Source: Bin80 sp965219915 (lineage in GTDB: Bacteria > Bacteroidota > Rhodothermia > Rhodothermales > Bin80). From it: a DNA stretch of 64,000 nucleotides. The stretch covers positions 2,232,001 to 2,296,000 of the forward strand of contig OZ244794.1 in the NCBI GenBank assembly GCA_965219915.1, in the 5' to 3' direction. The position numbers and the translations under genes were made by a program. Under the pieces are notes generated by a model. It ran no database searches, had not been told where the DNA came from, and saw only the letters and a program-made list of their open reading frames with translations. Of the stretch, positions 18,174 to 27,953 are shown in pieces (the first letter of the stretch is position 1; every line of letters begins with the position of its first letter).

Positions 18174-20744
18174 ATGTCACGAAGGCGAAGAGGTCAGACG
18201 CCGCTCATGCGGCAGTACTACGCGATTAAAGCGGAACATCCGGACACACTTCTATTGTTTCGGATGGGCGACTTCTACGAGACGTTTGAGGAAGATGCTG
18301 TCAAAGCAAGCGACGTGTTAGGGATTGTGCTTACCAAACGAGCAAATGGTGCTGCGAAGAGTGTGCCGCTCGCGGGATTCCCTCATCACGCACTCGAAAA
18401 CCATCTCCCAAAACTGATTGAGGCAGGGCTCAGAGTTGCGATTTGCGAGCAACTTGAGGATCCCAAATCGACACGATCTCTGGTCAAGCGGGGTGTGACC
18501 GAAATCGTCACGCCTGGGGTATCTCTTCGGGATCAGATGCTGTCTCCAAAGCAGGCAAACTATCTGGTGGCGGTTCACTTTGGGAAGAAGCGGGTAGCGG
18601 GGGTAGCTTACGCAGATGCATCCACTGGCGAATTCGTACTTACAGAGGTTGATCAGTCCAGACTGGACGATCTGTTACAGAGTATCGAACCAGCAGAACT
18701 CCTTGTTAACAAGGCTGCACAAGAGTCTGTTCGTGCATTCCGTGATCGAGGCTACATTGTGACCACACGTGAGGATTGGGTGTTTGATCGTGATTTTGCC
18801 GACGATACATTACTTGAACACTTTGGCACACACTCCTTGAAGGGTTTTGGGATTTCAGGGTTGAGAGAGGGAGTTGTTGCAGCGGGTGCGGTTCTACACT
18901 ACCTGATCGAAACACAAAAGGGTAAGCCAGAGCATATTCGCCGGATTCAGCGGCAGATGGATGAGGGTTACATGCTCCTCGATCCACAGACGCGCCGTAA
19001 TCTTGAACTTCTGCCCCCGCTACATGGAGAGCGTAACGGCCCGACGATGGTTGAGCTTCTGGATCAAACTTGCACTGCTATAGGCGCAAGGCTCCTGAGG
19101 AGGTGGCTCTTTCAACCATTGCGTGATGTTACACGCATCAATCGCAGACTGGATTCTGTAGAGACGCTGGTAAACAATTCAGAAGTTCGAGAAAATCTAC
19201 AGGGCTGTCTAAAACGGATCTGCGATATTGAGCGGGTAGTCGCCAGGATATGTACGCAACGAGCTACTCCCAGGGAACTGTTGGCACTTGCATTAGCACT
19301 GCAACAAGTGCCCGAGTTGGTCCAGAACATACAAGCGACCGACTGCAATGCATTGGATGAATTATCTCGAAGGCTGAACCCCTGTAGTGATGTTGAATCT
19401 GCCATCAGTCAGGCTATTGACGACTCTTCTGAGCGTATATTTCGACGGGGTTACAGCGAGGAACTGGACAGGTTATGCGAGATTTCCAGTTCGGGAAAAG
19501 GATTCATTGACGCACTTCAGAGGCGTGAAAGTGAGCGGACAGGTATTCCTTCTCTGAAAGTAGGCTACAACAAAATCTTTGGTTACTACCTGGAGATAAC
19601 GAATGTGCATCGGGACAAGGTACCACCGGAGTATGTTCGGAAGCAGACGTTGGTTAACGCAGAGCGATATATCACCAATGAGTTGAAAGAATATGAGGAA
19701 AGTGTAATTGGGGCGCAGGAGCAGATCATAGTACTCGAAAACGAATTACTACGATCTCTTAGAGCGGATTTAGCGAAATCATCCAGGGAGCTCCAGCAGT
19801 TGGGGGCAATGATAGCAGTCCTGGATTGTTTTGTTGGGTTTGCTGAAGTAGCTGTTCGTGACGGGTATGTGAGGCCAAGTATCGAGAACAACAGATTGCT
19901 CAGAATAGTGCATGGCAGACATCCGATTGTAGAACTGCAGGATCCTGCTGCCTTCGTTCCGAACTCAGTAGAGCTTGATCCCGATAAGTATCAGATATTC
20001 ATCATAACGGGGCCTAATATGGCGGGCAAGAGTGTGATTTTACGCCAGGTGGGTTTAATCGTCTTGATGGCGCAGGCGGGAAGCTTCGTGCCCGCAAAAT
20101 CAGCTACCATTGGTATTGTTGATCGCATCTTCACCCGTGTTGGTGCATCAGATAACTTGGCAGCTGGTGAAAGCACTTTTCTGGTTGAAATGAATGAGGC
20201 CGCCAATATTCTCAATAATGCCACCCGGAATTCGCTGATTCTCCTAGATGAGATCGGACGGGGAACTAGTACTTTTGATGGTCTCTCTATTGCGTGGGCA
20301 TTGGTTGAATACCTGCACGAAAATGAATCGGTAGCCGCACGAACACTTTTTGCGACTCATTATCATGAACTCAATACGCTTGAGGAGCGTCTTGAAAGGG
20401 TTAAAAACTATAAGGTCCATGTCCAAGAGCATGACGGCAAGATTGTTTTTCTTCACAAGTTGGTTCGGGGGGCTGCAGATCATTCTTATGGGATCGAGGT
20501 GGCTCGTATGGCTGGATTGCCCTCGAAATTGTTGGGCAGAGCAAGTAAAATTCTAAATGAACTTGAATCCCAAAAACTTGTCAAGAAAGAGATTATTCCG
20601 GAAATTCAATCGATTCAGATGACGCTTTTTGATCAATCTGAATTTGACGAAGTACGCGACAAACTACGGGAGATAGACATCAACGGCATTACACCGCTAC
20701 AGGCGTTATCGATTTTAGCAGAGTTGAAAGATCTTTCTGACTAG
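18174..20744 (+). CDS. mutS: DNA mismatch repair protein MutS
   Basis: An 856-residue MutS1 protein. The mismatch-wedging Phe-x-Glu motif is present as GDFYE (Phe34/Glu36). The C-terminal ABC-type ATPase has a Walker A GPNMAGKS near 612-619, a Walker B segment LILLDEIGRGTSTFDG and the ATHYHEL switch. It recognises mismatches and recruits MutL, whose gene is in this window at 9203-10993. It lies 15 bp upstream of purD and probably shares a transcript with it. Confidence 0.98.
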   Translation: MSRRRRGQTPLMRQYYAIKAEHPDTLLLFRMGDFYETFEEDAVKASDVLGIVLTKRANGAAKSVPLAGFPHHALENHLPKLIEAGLRVAICEQLEDPKSTRSLVKRGVTEIVTPGVSLRDQMLSPKQANYLVAVHFGKKRVAGVAYADASTGEFVLTEVDQSRLDDLLQSIEPAELLVNKAAQESVRAFRDRGYIVTTREDWVFDRDFADDTLLEHFGTHSLKGFGISGLREGVVAAGAVLHYLIETQKGKPEHIRRIQRQMDEGYMLLDPQTRRNLELLPPLHGERNGPTMVELLDQTCTAIGARLLRRWLFQPLRDVTRINRRLDSVETLVNNSEVRENLQGCLKRICDIERVVARICTQRATPRELLALALALQQVPELVQNIQATDCNALDELSRRLNPCSDVESAISQAIDDSSERIFRRGYSEELDRLCEISSSGKGFIDALQRRESERTGIPSLKVGYNKIFGYYLEITNVHRDKVPPEYVRKQTLVNAERYITNELKEYEESVIGAQEQIIVLENELLRSLRADLAKSSRELQQLGAMIAVLDCFVGFAEVAVRDGYVRPSIENNRLLRIVHGRHPIVELQDPAAFVPNSVELDPDKYQIFIITGPNMAGKSVILRQVGLIVLMAQAGSFVPAKSATIGIVDRIFTRVGASDNLAAGESTFLVEMNEAANILNNATRNSLILLDEIGRGTSTFDGLSIAWALVEYLHENESVAARTLFATHYHELNTLEERLERVKNYKVHVQEHDGKIVFLHKLVRGAADHSYGIEVARMAGLPSKLLGRASKILNELESQKLVKKEIIPEIQSIQMTLFDQSEFDEVRDKLREIDINGITPLQALSILAELKDLSD

Positions 20745-20759
20745 ATCTGAGGAACGAGC

Positions 20760-22028
20760 ATGAATATACTAATTGTGGGAAGTGGTGGCCGTGAGCATGC
20801 TTTGGCATGGGCCGTACGTAAAGCTAGCAGGTTATTTATAGCCCCGGGCAATGCAGGGACGAGAGAATTCGGAATAAATGTCGATATCAAGGAGACTGAT
20901 ACGGATGGTTTGGTGTCCTTTTCTCGTCGAGAAAACATTGATCTGGTTGTTGTCGGTCCAGAAGTACCTCTTGCAGGTGGACTCGCGGATGCTCTGGGCC
21001 GAGGCGGGATAACCTGTTTTGGCCCGTCGGCGGCAGCCGCCGAAATTGAAAGCAGCAAGGCATTTGCAAAAGCATTTATGCAGCGCCACAATGTGCCAAC
21101 CGCCCAATGGCAGGCTTTCCTTCCAGATCAGATTGAGGAGGCCAAAGCGTATGCCCAAACATTGGGAAAATGCGTTGTCAAGGCTTCTGGGCTTGCTGCG
21201 GGGAAGGGGGCGATCATGTGTGAGGATCAGGTCAGTTCCGATCGTGCGTTACATGAGCTGCTGGCGATGGGACGTCTGGGAGATGCGGGCAGGGAGGTCG
21301 TAGTTGAAGAATGGATGGGGGGCGAAGAGGCGAGTCTATTTGCGCTTACAGATGGGGATGATTATCTGGTATTGGATCCCGCCCAAGATCATAAACGTGC
21401 ATTTGATGATGATCTGGGTCCAAATACTGGTGGCATGGGCGCTTATGCTCCAGCCCCTGTCATGACCCCAACCTTGATCAATGAAGTTTGCAGCTCAATC
21501 ATTGAGCCGACACTTGAAGGCATGGCTTACGAGGGCAGACGTTACACGGGCTGTCTCTATGCCGGTCTAATGATCACAGACCAGGGACCAAAGGTTGTCG
21601 AATTCAACTGTCGATTTGGGGATCCAGAGACGCAGGTTGTGCTCCCCCTGATGGGGGCAGATCCCATTGAGGTACTCTTGAGTGCAGCCAATGGAGGTAT
21701 TGGTAATTTGCGACTAACCAAACAATCACTTGCAGCTGCATGTGTAGTGCTGGCCAGTGGGGGGTATCCTGATTCCTACAACAAGGGATACCCCATTGGT
21801 GGACTGAACGCAGCAAGTGAGGTTCCCGGTGCTCTTGTATTTCATGCGGGTACAAAATCGGATGATCAAAAAATCCTAACCGAGGGAGGACGTGTCCTGG
21901 GGGTAACTGCGGTGGCGTCCACATTGAGGGATGCAGTTAGTCGTGCCTACGAGGCGGCGGATCTCATACAATTCGATGGGAAGCATATGCGACGGGATAT
22001 TGGGCACCGAGCACTTGGGCGTCAATAA
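20760..22028 (+). CDS. purD: Phosphoribosylamine-glycine ligase
   Basis: A 422-residue GARS enzyme of de novo purine synthesis, joining glycine to phosphoribosylamine with ATP. The N-terminal GSGGREHALAW and PGNAGT motifs, the ATP-grasp region (KASGLAAGKG) and the FNCRFGDPETQ signature are all present, as is the C-terminal domain. A GAGGAA-like ribosome-binding site lies just upstream. The stop codon overlaps the next ATG (TAATG). Confidence 0.97.
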   Translation: MNILIVGSGGREHALAWAVRKASRLFIAPGNAGTREFGINVDIKETDTDGLVSFSRRENIDLVVVGPEVPLAGGLADALGRGGITCFGPSAAAAEIESSKAFAKAFMQRHNVPTAQWQAFLPDQIEEAKAYAQTLGKCVVKASGLAAGKGAIMCEDQVSSDRALHELLAMGRLGDAGREVVVEEWMGGEEASLFALTDGDDYLVLDPAQDHKRAFDDDLGPNTGGMGAYAPAPVMTPTLINEVCSSIIEPTLEGMAYEGRRYTGCLYAGLMITDQGPKVVEFNCRFGDPETQVVLPLMGADPIEVLLSAANGGIGNLRLTKQSLAAACVVLASGGYPDSYNKGYPIGGLNAASEVPGALVFHAGTKSDDQKILTEGGRVLGVTAVASTLRDAVSRAYEAADLIQFDGKHMRRDIGHRALGRQ

Positions 22029-22906
22029 TGTACCGCCTGTCATCCTTTTTGGTTTTTTTTGTGACATTCGCCGGAACCGCGAACGCCCAGGATACACTTA
22101 GCACTGGATTTGAAGTTGTTGGGCATTTTTCTGACGCACAGGCGCTTGAAATTGACCCGGAGGGGCTGCTTTATGTTGCGACGGTGACAGAGGTTTTCCA
22201 ACTTGGCCAAGACGGCAGGATACGTGGGAGTCTGGACGGAACGAGCGCAGGAGCGTTTGCGGAGGTTTCTGATGTTGATCCGGGTAACGGACTAATATGG
22301 GTCATTGCAGACGCAGAGAATGGTCATCTCTTGCGATTCACTAAAGAACTGCTGCATCTGGAGTCTATTCGAGTGCCTAGGAGTGTGCACGTTGAGTTGG
22401 AGCGATCCCCTCGGCTTGGCCTATACGACGGGCTCAAGACTGCTTTGGGACGGCCGATATCCGTTGCAATCGGCTCAACCGGTGCAATGTTTGCCATTGA
22501 CGCGTCTTCTCAACAGGTGCTTAAATGGGATTCCAGCAGAAGACTTGAGCGCAGGATCGGCGAATTTGGTGCCGGGGCAGGCGAATTGGTGGAGCCGGTC
22601 AGTCTTTCCACGGATACGTCGCTGCTTTATGTGGCAGATCGTGCTCTAGGATTGGTGAAAGTGTACGATTACTTTGGTGGGCACGTGCGCAACCTGAGAG
22701 CAACACAAGAGGTAACAAGTGTCACTGTTGCAGGCGCAGAAGTATGGGTCGTCCTGCCCCAGTCTATATGGATATATGATAACCGGGGCGTTTTCTTGCG
22801 TCAGGTTGTCGTCGAGCTTGACAGTCCACTGTTGGCTGCAATACCTGTGTCGGAGCATATTCTTCTCCTTACTTCGACCAGGCTGCTACGGGCGAGGACT
22901 GGCTGA
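22028..22906 (+). CDS. Exported NHL-like beta-propeller protein
   Basis: A 292-residue protein with a signal peptide (cleavage near TANAQ) and a beta-propeller pattern of repeats such as AQALEIDPEGLLYVA, GRPISVAIGSTGAMFAID and LVEPVSLSTDTSLLYVAD, similar to NHL or 6-bladed propeller proteins. No catalytic residues can be named. The start overlaps the purD stop by one base, so it is likely co-expressed with purD, though no link to purine synthesis is apparent. Confidence 0.7.
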   Translation: MYRLSSFLVFFVTFAGTANAQDTLSTGFEVVGHFSDAQALEIDPEGLLYVATVTEVFQLGQDGRIRGSLDGTSAGAFAEVSDVDPGNGLIWVIADAENGHLLRFTKELLHLESIRVPRSVHVELERSPRLGLYDGLKTALGRPISVAIGSTGAMFAIDASSQQVLKWDSSRRLERRIGEFGAGAGELVEPVSLSTDTSLLYVADRALGLVKVYDYFGGHVRNLRATQEVTSVTVAGAEVWVVLPQSIWIYDNRGVFLRQVVVELDSPLLAAIPVSEHILLLTSTRLLRARTG

Positions 22907-23416
22907 AGGCCAACTATATTGAATCGAGGCACAGAAGGCCCTAAAACGCTCAATTTTACTGCGTTTCGTGTAGTAGCGTCTCTAGACATTATCTCATATC
23001 ATAGCCATCTTGAATAACAGTGAATTCGTACGATTAATGTATGGCATCTCCGACTACGATCACTGGGTCTCAGGTGCGACGCAGGTATGACTTTATCAAG
23101 TCCCAGGGTCGTGTGACGGGATCCTGTTACGAATGCAGCATGAAGGGACAACCAGTTGACTTTCCGCAACGCATATTTTTCCCTAACTTTAGCGTCTCCC
23201 GGCTTTGAGGTATGTGTTGACTTTCTCTGCAGCGAGAAACATCCTCCTTCTGGCAGGTATCAAGGCGTTATCGCCACATATTTCAACAGAAGGGCAATAG
23301 GGGTGTCAATGATTTGCATGACTGGACATTATGTGGCATAGCGCAGATGTAAGGGACATCTTGCCAAGTTAGTGGTATCATAGCAGTTAGGCTAATTTGC
23401 TTTAAGCTTAAGACTA
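22907..23416 (+). promoter_or_regulatory. 510-bp upstream region of the ilv-leu operon with two hairpins
   Basis: No convincing protein gene is present. A 55-codon reading frame (23041-23208) lacks a ribosome-binding site and any run of Ile/Leu/Val codons. Visible structure: a possible Bacteroidota-type promoter (TTGAC at 23156-23160, TAACTTTA at 23184-23191), a perfect 6-bp stem hairpin (23222-23239), a 4-bp GGCG/CGCC hairpin with a TTAT loop (23264-23275), and a 10-bp palindrome TTAAGCTTAA (23402-23411) just before the ilvB ATG. The region probably holds the operon promoter and control signals; the specific elements are inference. Confidence 0.35.
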
Positions 23417-25216
23417 ATGAAATACGACGTCCATACGAAGGTTCAACCGGTTGTGACTGGTGATGCACTTCCAAAAGTTAGACCAGAACTGACGACCAAA
23501 AGCCAGCACATGTCTGGCGCCGAAATCCTGCTCCGGTCCTTGGAGGCCGAAGGAGTCAAGATTGTCTTCGGACATCCCGGGGGAGCTGTTATCCATGTGT
23601 ATGATGAGATGCACAGGATAAAACCGCAGTTTGAGCACATCCTAGTTCGGCATGAGCAGGGAGGAACACATGCGGCAGAAGGATATGCAAAAGCCACGGG
23701 AAAGGTGGGGACCGTACTGGTAACAAGTGGGCCTGGTGCTACGAACACCGTTACGGGCATCGCCGACGCTTACATGGACTCGGTGCCGATTGTCGTGTTT
23801 ACCGGACAAGTTCCTACCGGCCTCATTGGCAACGATGCGTTCCAGGAATGCGATGCAATAGGCATCAGCCGCTCTATAACGAAGCATAGTTATCTGGTTC
23901 GAGATGTGAGCGACTTGGCGCGTACCGTCAAGGAAGCCTACCATATTGCCCGGACGGGGCGACCTGGTCCGGTGCTGGTCGATCTGCCGAAGGATGTCTT
24001 GCTGGCAAAAGGCCCCTTCGTGTACCCGGAAACCGTGAATATGCGGGGATATGCGGTACCCGCAGAGGGTCGATCGGAGAAGTTACAGCGTGCCGCGCAG
24101 ATGATTGAAGAATCGGAACGACCACTATTTTATGTCGGAGGTGGGGCTGTTAACAGTGATTCGTCGGAGTTATTGACAGACATTGCTAGGCATACCGGAA
24201 TTCCAGTAACGACTACGCTGCATGGACTTGGTGCTTTCCCCGAAGACGATGCTCTTGCATTACGAATGCTTGGTATGCACGGTACCTGGTGGGCGAACCA
24301 AGCGATACAGCACTGTGACTTGATTATTGCTGTGGGTGCGCGGTTCGATGATCGTGTAACCGGGAAGTTGGACTCGTGGGCGCCTCATGCAAAAGTTATT
24401 CACATCGAAATTGATCAGTCATGTATCTCCAAAAACGTTTTTGCAGATTGCGCTATCCTTGGCAATGTGCGAAATGTACTTGAACAGTTGCGACCGATAG
24501 TCAAGCCGAAGGATACTGCCGAATGGCTGAAACAGATTGACGTCTGGCGCCAAGAATGTCCTCTGAAGTACGAACAGGATGGGAAGTTGCGTGCACAAGG
24601 AGTCATAGAAAAGCTGCGCGACAAGACCAAGGGTGATGCCGTGGTCATCACGGATGTTGGTCAGCATCAAATGTGGACGGCGCAGTACTTCCGATTCCTG
24701 CATTCACGAACGCACATTACGAGTGGAGGTCTCGGTACAATGGGATTTGGTATGCCGGCAGCTATGGGAGCTGCTTTCGGTATGCGGGAAATTGGTTCCT
24801 CCAGACCGGTGGTCTGCATAAGTGGAGATGGCGGTTTTGTAATGAATGCCCAGGAAATGAGTGTAGCGGCAGCTCATAAGCTTCCACTGAAGCTTGCAGT
24901 AATCAATAACCGCTTTCTGGGTATGGTGAGGCAGTGGCAGGAGCTCTTTCATAAGGAACGGTACAGCCATACTGACCTTTCGGATACGAATCCTGATTTT
25001 GTGAAACTGGCCGAGGCCAATCACTGCGTCGGCCTCCGTGCAACCACACCGGAAGAAGCTCGACAGATCATAGACGAGGCATGGAAGGTGACCGATCGAC
25101 CTGCACTCATGGAATTTCAGGTGGCCAAAGAAGAAATGGTCTTTCCGATGGTGCCCGCTGGTGCGGCAACTGGAGAAATGATCACCGACAGGATGACACC
25201 GAACTCCTTCGTGTAG
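23417..25216 (+). CDS. ilvB: Acetolactate synthase, large (catalytic) subunit
   Basis: A 599-residue ThDP enzyme that condenses two pyruvates to acetolactate, or pyruvate with 2-oxobutyrate to acetohydroxybutyrate, first steps of valine/leucine and isoleucine synthesis. The catalytic Glu region RHEQGGTHAAEGYA and the ThDP motif starting GDGGFVMN and ending NN are present. About 30 residues precede the usual family start (MSGAEILLRSLEAEGV), so translation might begin at the ATG at 23510. It heads an eight-gene operon and is followed after 26 bp by its regulatory subunit. Confidence 0.97.
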   Translation: MKYDVHTKVQPVVTGDALPKVRPELTTKSQHMSGAEILLRSLEAEGVKIVFGHPGGAVIHVYDEMHRIKPQFEHILVRHEQGGTHAAEGYAKATGKVGTVLVTSGPGATNTVTGIADAYMDSVPIVVFTGQVPTGLIGNDAFQECDAIGISRSITKHSYLVRDVSDLARTVKEAYHIARTGRPGPVLVDLPKDVLLAKGPFVYPETVNMRGYAVPAEGRSEKLQRAAQMIEESERPLFYVGGGAVNSDSSELLTDIARHTGIPVTTTLHGLGAFPEDDALALRMLGMHGTWWANQAIQHCDLIIAVGARFDDRVTGKLDSWAPHAKVIHIEIDQSCISKNVFADCAILGNVRNVLEQLRPIVKPKDTAEWLKQIDVWRQECPLKYEQDGKLRAQGVIEKLRDKTKGDAVVITDVGQHQMWTAQYFRFLHSRTHITSGGLGTMGFGMPAAMGAAFGMREIGSSRPVVCISGDGGFVMNAQEMSVAAAHKLPLKLAVINNRFLGMVRQWQELFHKERYSHTDLSDTNPDFVKLAEANHCVGLRATTPEEARQIIDEAWKVTDRPALMEFQVAKEEMVFPMVPAGAATGEMITDRMTPNSFV

Positions 25217-25242
25217 TGACCCAAGATATTGAGAATACGAAT

Positions 25243-25812
25243 ATGATGGCAGACACGCTTGTACTGACGCCACAGCAGATTATCCGCAAAAAGGCTGCGG
25301 GTGAGCCCATTCAGCCAGACGATAGTGAGATGACACGAAAGCATACGATCGTGGTTCTTGTAGAGAATTCCATCGGTGCATTCATTCGCGTTATCAACAT
25401 GTTCTCAGCGCGGGGATTTAATATTGACAGTGTTACAGTCGGTCCCACTGAGGACTCAAGTGTGAGTCGGATGAACATCGCGACGGTTGGAAACAGTCGT
25501 ATTATTGCCCAGGTCCTGAGGCAGCTGAGCCGTCTCGTGGACACAATTGAAGTCACCGATCTAACGACAACTGATTATGTAGAGCGGGAGTTGTGTCTGC
25601 TTAAAGTCTGCTATACGAAGGATTCCCGCACAGAAATCCTAGATGTAAGTGACATTTTTCGAGGCAAGGTTGTTGACATCACAAAAAAAACAATGACCTT
25701 TGAGTTGCGCGGTCCTTCTCAAAAGATTGATGCGTTTATCGACATGATGTTACCACACAATATAGTCGAGGTCGCTCGAAGTGGTCGCGTAGCTATGCAG
25801 CGCGACGTATAA
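25243..25812 (+). CDS. ilvN: Acetolactate synthase, small (regulatory) subunit
   Basis: A 189-residue regulatory subunit. The ACT domain begins near residue 33 (KHTIVVLVENSIGAF) and gives feedback control by branched-chain amino acids in the family. The ALS-specific C-terminal domain follows. The start is placed at the ATG-ATG at 25243-25248, just after ilvB; longer upstream starts would overlap ilvB heavily and add unrelated residues. The ~32-residue N-terminal extension before the ACT domain is longer than usual. Confidence 0.93.
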   Translation: MMADTLVLTPQQIIRKKAAGEPIQPDDSEMTRKHTIVVLVENSIGAFIRVINMFSARGFNIDSVTVGPTEDSSVSRMNIATVGNSRIIAQVLRQLSRLVDTIEVTDLTTTDYVERELCLLKVCYTKDSRTEILDVSDIFRGKVVDITKKTMTFELRGPSQKIDAFIDMMLPHNIVEVARSGRVAMQRDV

Positions 25813-25843
25813 TCTTTAATCAATCAAATCTAATTCGTAACAC

Positions 25844-26860
25844 ATGAAAGTGCACTATAACGCCGATCCCAGCATTATCCTTGGGAGAAAGGTAGCCGTG
25901 ATCGGATATGGAAGCCAAGGACATGCTCATGCCCTGAACTTGCAGGACAGTGGGGCGACTGTCAGAGTTGGTCTACGAAGCGGGTCCAGATCTGCCAGTA
26001 AGGCCCGTGCTAAGGGGCTTGGAGTGATGAGCATCGCTGATGCTGCTGCCTGGGGAGACGTGATCATGATCCTGATCCCGGATCAGGATCAAAAGCGGGT
26101 TTACGAAGCAGAGATTGCAGAATGCATGGTACCGGGCAAAGCATTAGGGTTTGGCCATGGGTTTAATGTGCACTACGACCAGATCAATGCACCGGAAGGC
26201 GTGGATGTCTTTATGGTAGCCCCCAAAGGCCCAGGACATCTTGTTCGCCGTACTTTCGAAGAAGGCAAAGGCACCCCTTGCCTTGTGGCAGTAGCACAGG
26301 ACGCTACCGGCACAGCCCTTGATCTCGCGATCAGCTACGCTGATGCAATTGGGGGGACACGCGCAGGCGTGATCGAAACCAACTTCAAGGACGAAACGGA
26401 AACCGACCTCTTTGGAGAGCAGGCAGTCTTGTGTGGAGGATCACAGGCTTTAATTCAGGCTGGATTTGAAACACTCGTTGACGCAGGATATCCTGAGGAA
26501 CTGGCATACTTTGAGGTACTGCATGAGCTGAAACTCATTGTAGACCTCTACTATGAGGGGGGGCTTTCGTATATGAACTACTCCATCAGTGATACTGCAG
26601 AGTATGGTAACTATTCTCGTGGACAGCGTGTAATTGGTCCTCAGGTGAAGGAGGAGATGAAACGTATTCTTGACGAGATTCAATCTGGTGACTTTGCACG
26701 TGAATGGATTGCCGAATGCGAAGGAGGGCAATCAGCATTTCAGGCTTATCGAGATAGAACCGCAGCTCACCCGGTAGAAAAAGTAGGCAAGCGACTGCGT
26801 AAGATGATGGCTTGGCTCAGAAAGAGTACCGATACAGTAGAAACTGCCAAGGCAGCTTGA
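25844..26860 (+). CDS. ilvC: Ketol-acid reductoisomerase (class I)
   Basis: A 338-residue class I enzyme that isomerises and reduces acetolactate or acetohydroxybutyrate. The Rossmann motif GYGSQGHAHALNL is present, and the following loop RSGSRS carries Arg/Ser residues typical of NADPH-preferring enzymes. The C-terminal knotted domain contains the metal-binding ETDLFGEQ and ELKLIVDLYYEGG segments. Its stop overlaps the leuB start as TGATG. Confidence 0.97.
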   Translation: MKVHYNADPSIILGRKVAVIGYGSQGHAHALNLQDSGATVRVGLRSGSRSASKARAKGLGVMSIADAAAWGDVIMILIPDQDQKRVYEAEIAECMVPGKALGFGHGFNVHYDQINAPEGVDVFMVAPKGPGHLVRRTFEEGKGTPCLVAVAQDATGTALDLAISYADAIGGTRAGVIETNFKDETETDLFGEQAVLCGGSQALIQAGFETLVDAGYPEELAYFEVLHELKLIVDLYYEGGLSYMNYSISDTAEYGNYSRGQRVIGPQVKEEMKRILDEIQSGDFAREWIAECEGGQSAFQAYRDRTAAHPVEKVGKRLRKMMAWLRKSTDTVETAKAA

Positions 26861-27936
26861 TGCCCGGATATAAGATCGCAATGCTTCCGGGTGACGGTAT
26901 TGGGCCGGAAGTCACCAGGGAAGCGGAAAAGGCTATGGTTGCTGCTGCCCAGGCCTTCGATTTTGAGATTGAACTGGAACACTGGCCAATAGGTGGCACA
27001 GCACTCGAGAAGTTCGACATGCCTTTCCCCGATGCAACACGAGAGGCCTGTTTAGCTGCCGACGCAATATTTCTAGGTGCGATCGGTGGTCCTAAATGGG
27101 ACCACGAAACCGGAGATCGAAGGTGCGAGGCAGCCTTGCTTGCCTTACGTAAGGCATTGGGGGGGTACACTAACTTGCGCCCCGTCATCGTACCCGAGAG
27201 TCTTGTAGGGGCTTCGCCCTTGCGGCCTGAACGTGTAAGCGGTACGGACCTTCTAATCGTGCGTGAGCTTACGGGCGGGATCTACTTCGGAGAACCTCGA
27301 AGCAGTGCAGAAGACATTGCGACAAATTGTATGGTCTATACCCGGAGTGAGATTGAGCGTATTGCAAGAATGGCGTTTAGCATCGCTGAAGAACGTCGAG
27401 GGCATCTCACCTCTGTGGATAAGGCAAATGTTCTTGAGGTATCGCAACTTTGGCGTAGCGTTGTAACCGAGATTCAAGAATCGGAATTCCCAAATGTAGA
27501 ACTTGAACATCTGTACATAGATAACGCAGCAATTCAGCTTATTCTTAACCCGTCTCATTTCGATGTAATTTTGACCGGCAACCTTTTTGGAGATATACTT
27601 AGCGATCTGGCAGGTACGCTTCCTGGCTCTCTCGGCATATTGCCCTCGGCGAGTATCGGTGGACTAGTCAACCTGTACGAACCCGTTCATGGCAGTGCTC
27701 CTGACATAGCCGGCAAGGGATGGGCGAACCCTGCTGGGGCACTGCTTAGCACAGTGATGCTACTCCAGGGGTTGGGAGAGATGGAGGCTGGATCCCGTCT
27801 TCAGGGCGGCATCGTAAAGACGTTGAACAAGGCGGTTCTTACTAGAGATCTGGGTGGAACAGCCTCCACTTCAGAATTCGCTGATGCGGTGCTATCGCAT
27901 GCATTCGATTTTGCTCCGTCCGTGCCTATACAGTAG
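26860..27936 (+). CDS. leuB: 3-isopropylmalate dehydrogenase
   Basis: A 358-residue decarboxylating dehydrogenase that converts 3-isopropylmalate to 2-ketoisocaproate and, in citramalate pathways, beta-methylmalate to 2-oxobutyrate. Family motifs are visible: MLPGDGIGPEV near the start, the LTGGIYFGEPR substrate loop and GSAPDIAGKGWANPAG near the C-terminus. The ATG at 26860 overlaps the ilvC stop and gives the normal length; an upstream in-frame ATG at 26812 would intrude into ilvC. Confidence 0.96.
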   Translation: MPGYKIAMLPGDGIGPEVTREAEKAMVAAAQAFDFEIELEHWPIGGTALEKFDMPFPDATREACLAADAIFLGAIGGPKWDHETGDRRCEAALLALRKALGGYTNLRPVIVPESLVGASPLRPERVSGTDLLIVRELTGGIYFGEPRSSAEDIATNCMVYTRSEIERIARMAFSIAEERRGHLTSVDKANVLEVSQLWRSVVTEIQESEFPNVELEHLYIDNAAIQLILNPSHFDVILTGNLFGDILSDLAGTLPGSLGILPSASIGGLVNLYEPVHGSAPDIAGKGWANPAGALLSTVMLLQGLGEMEAGSRLQGGIVKTLNKAVLTRDLGGTASTSEFADAVLSHAFDFAPSVPIQ

Positions 27937-27953
27937 ACCAACAGATTGGCTAT

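Noticed and set aside
23041..23208. 55-codon reading frame upstream of ilvB as a leader peptide
   Set aside because: No ribosome-binding site and no cluster of Ile, Leu or Val codons, so an attenuator peptide is not supported.
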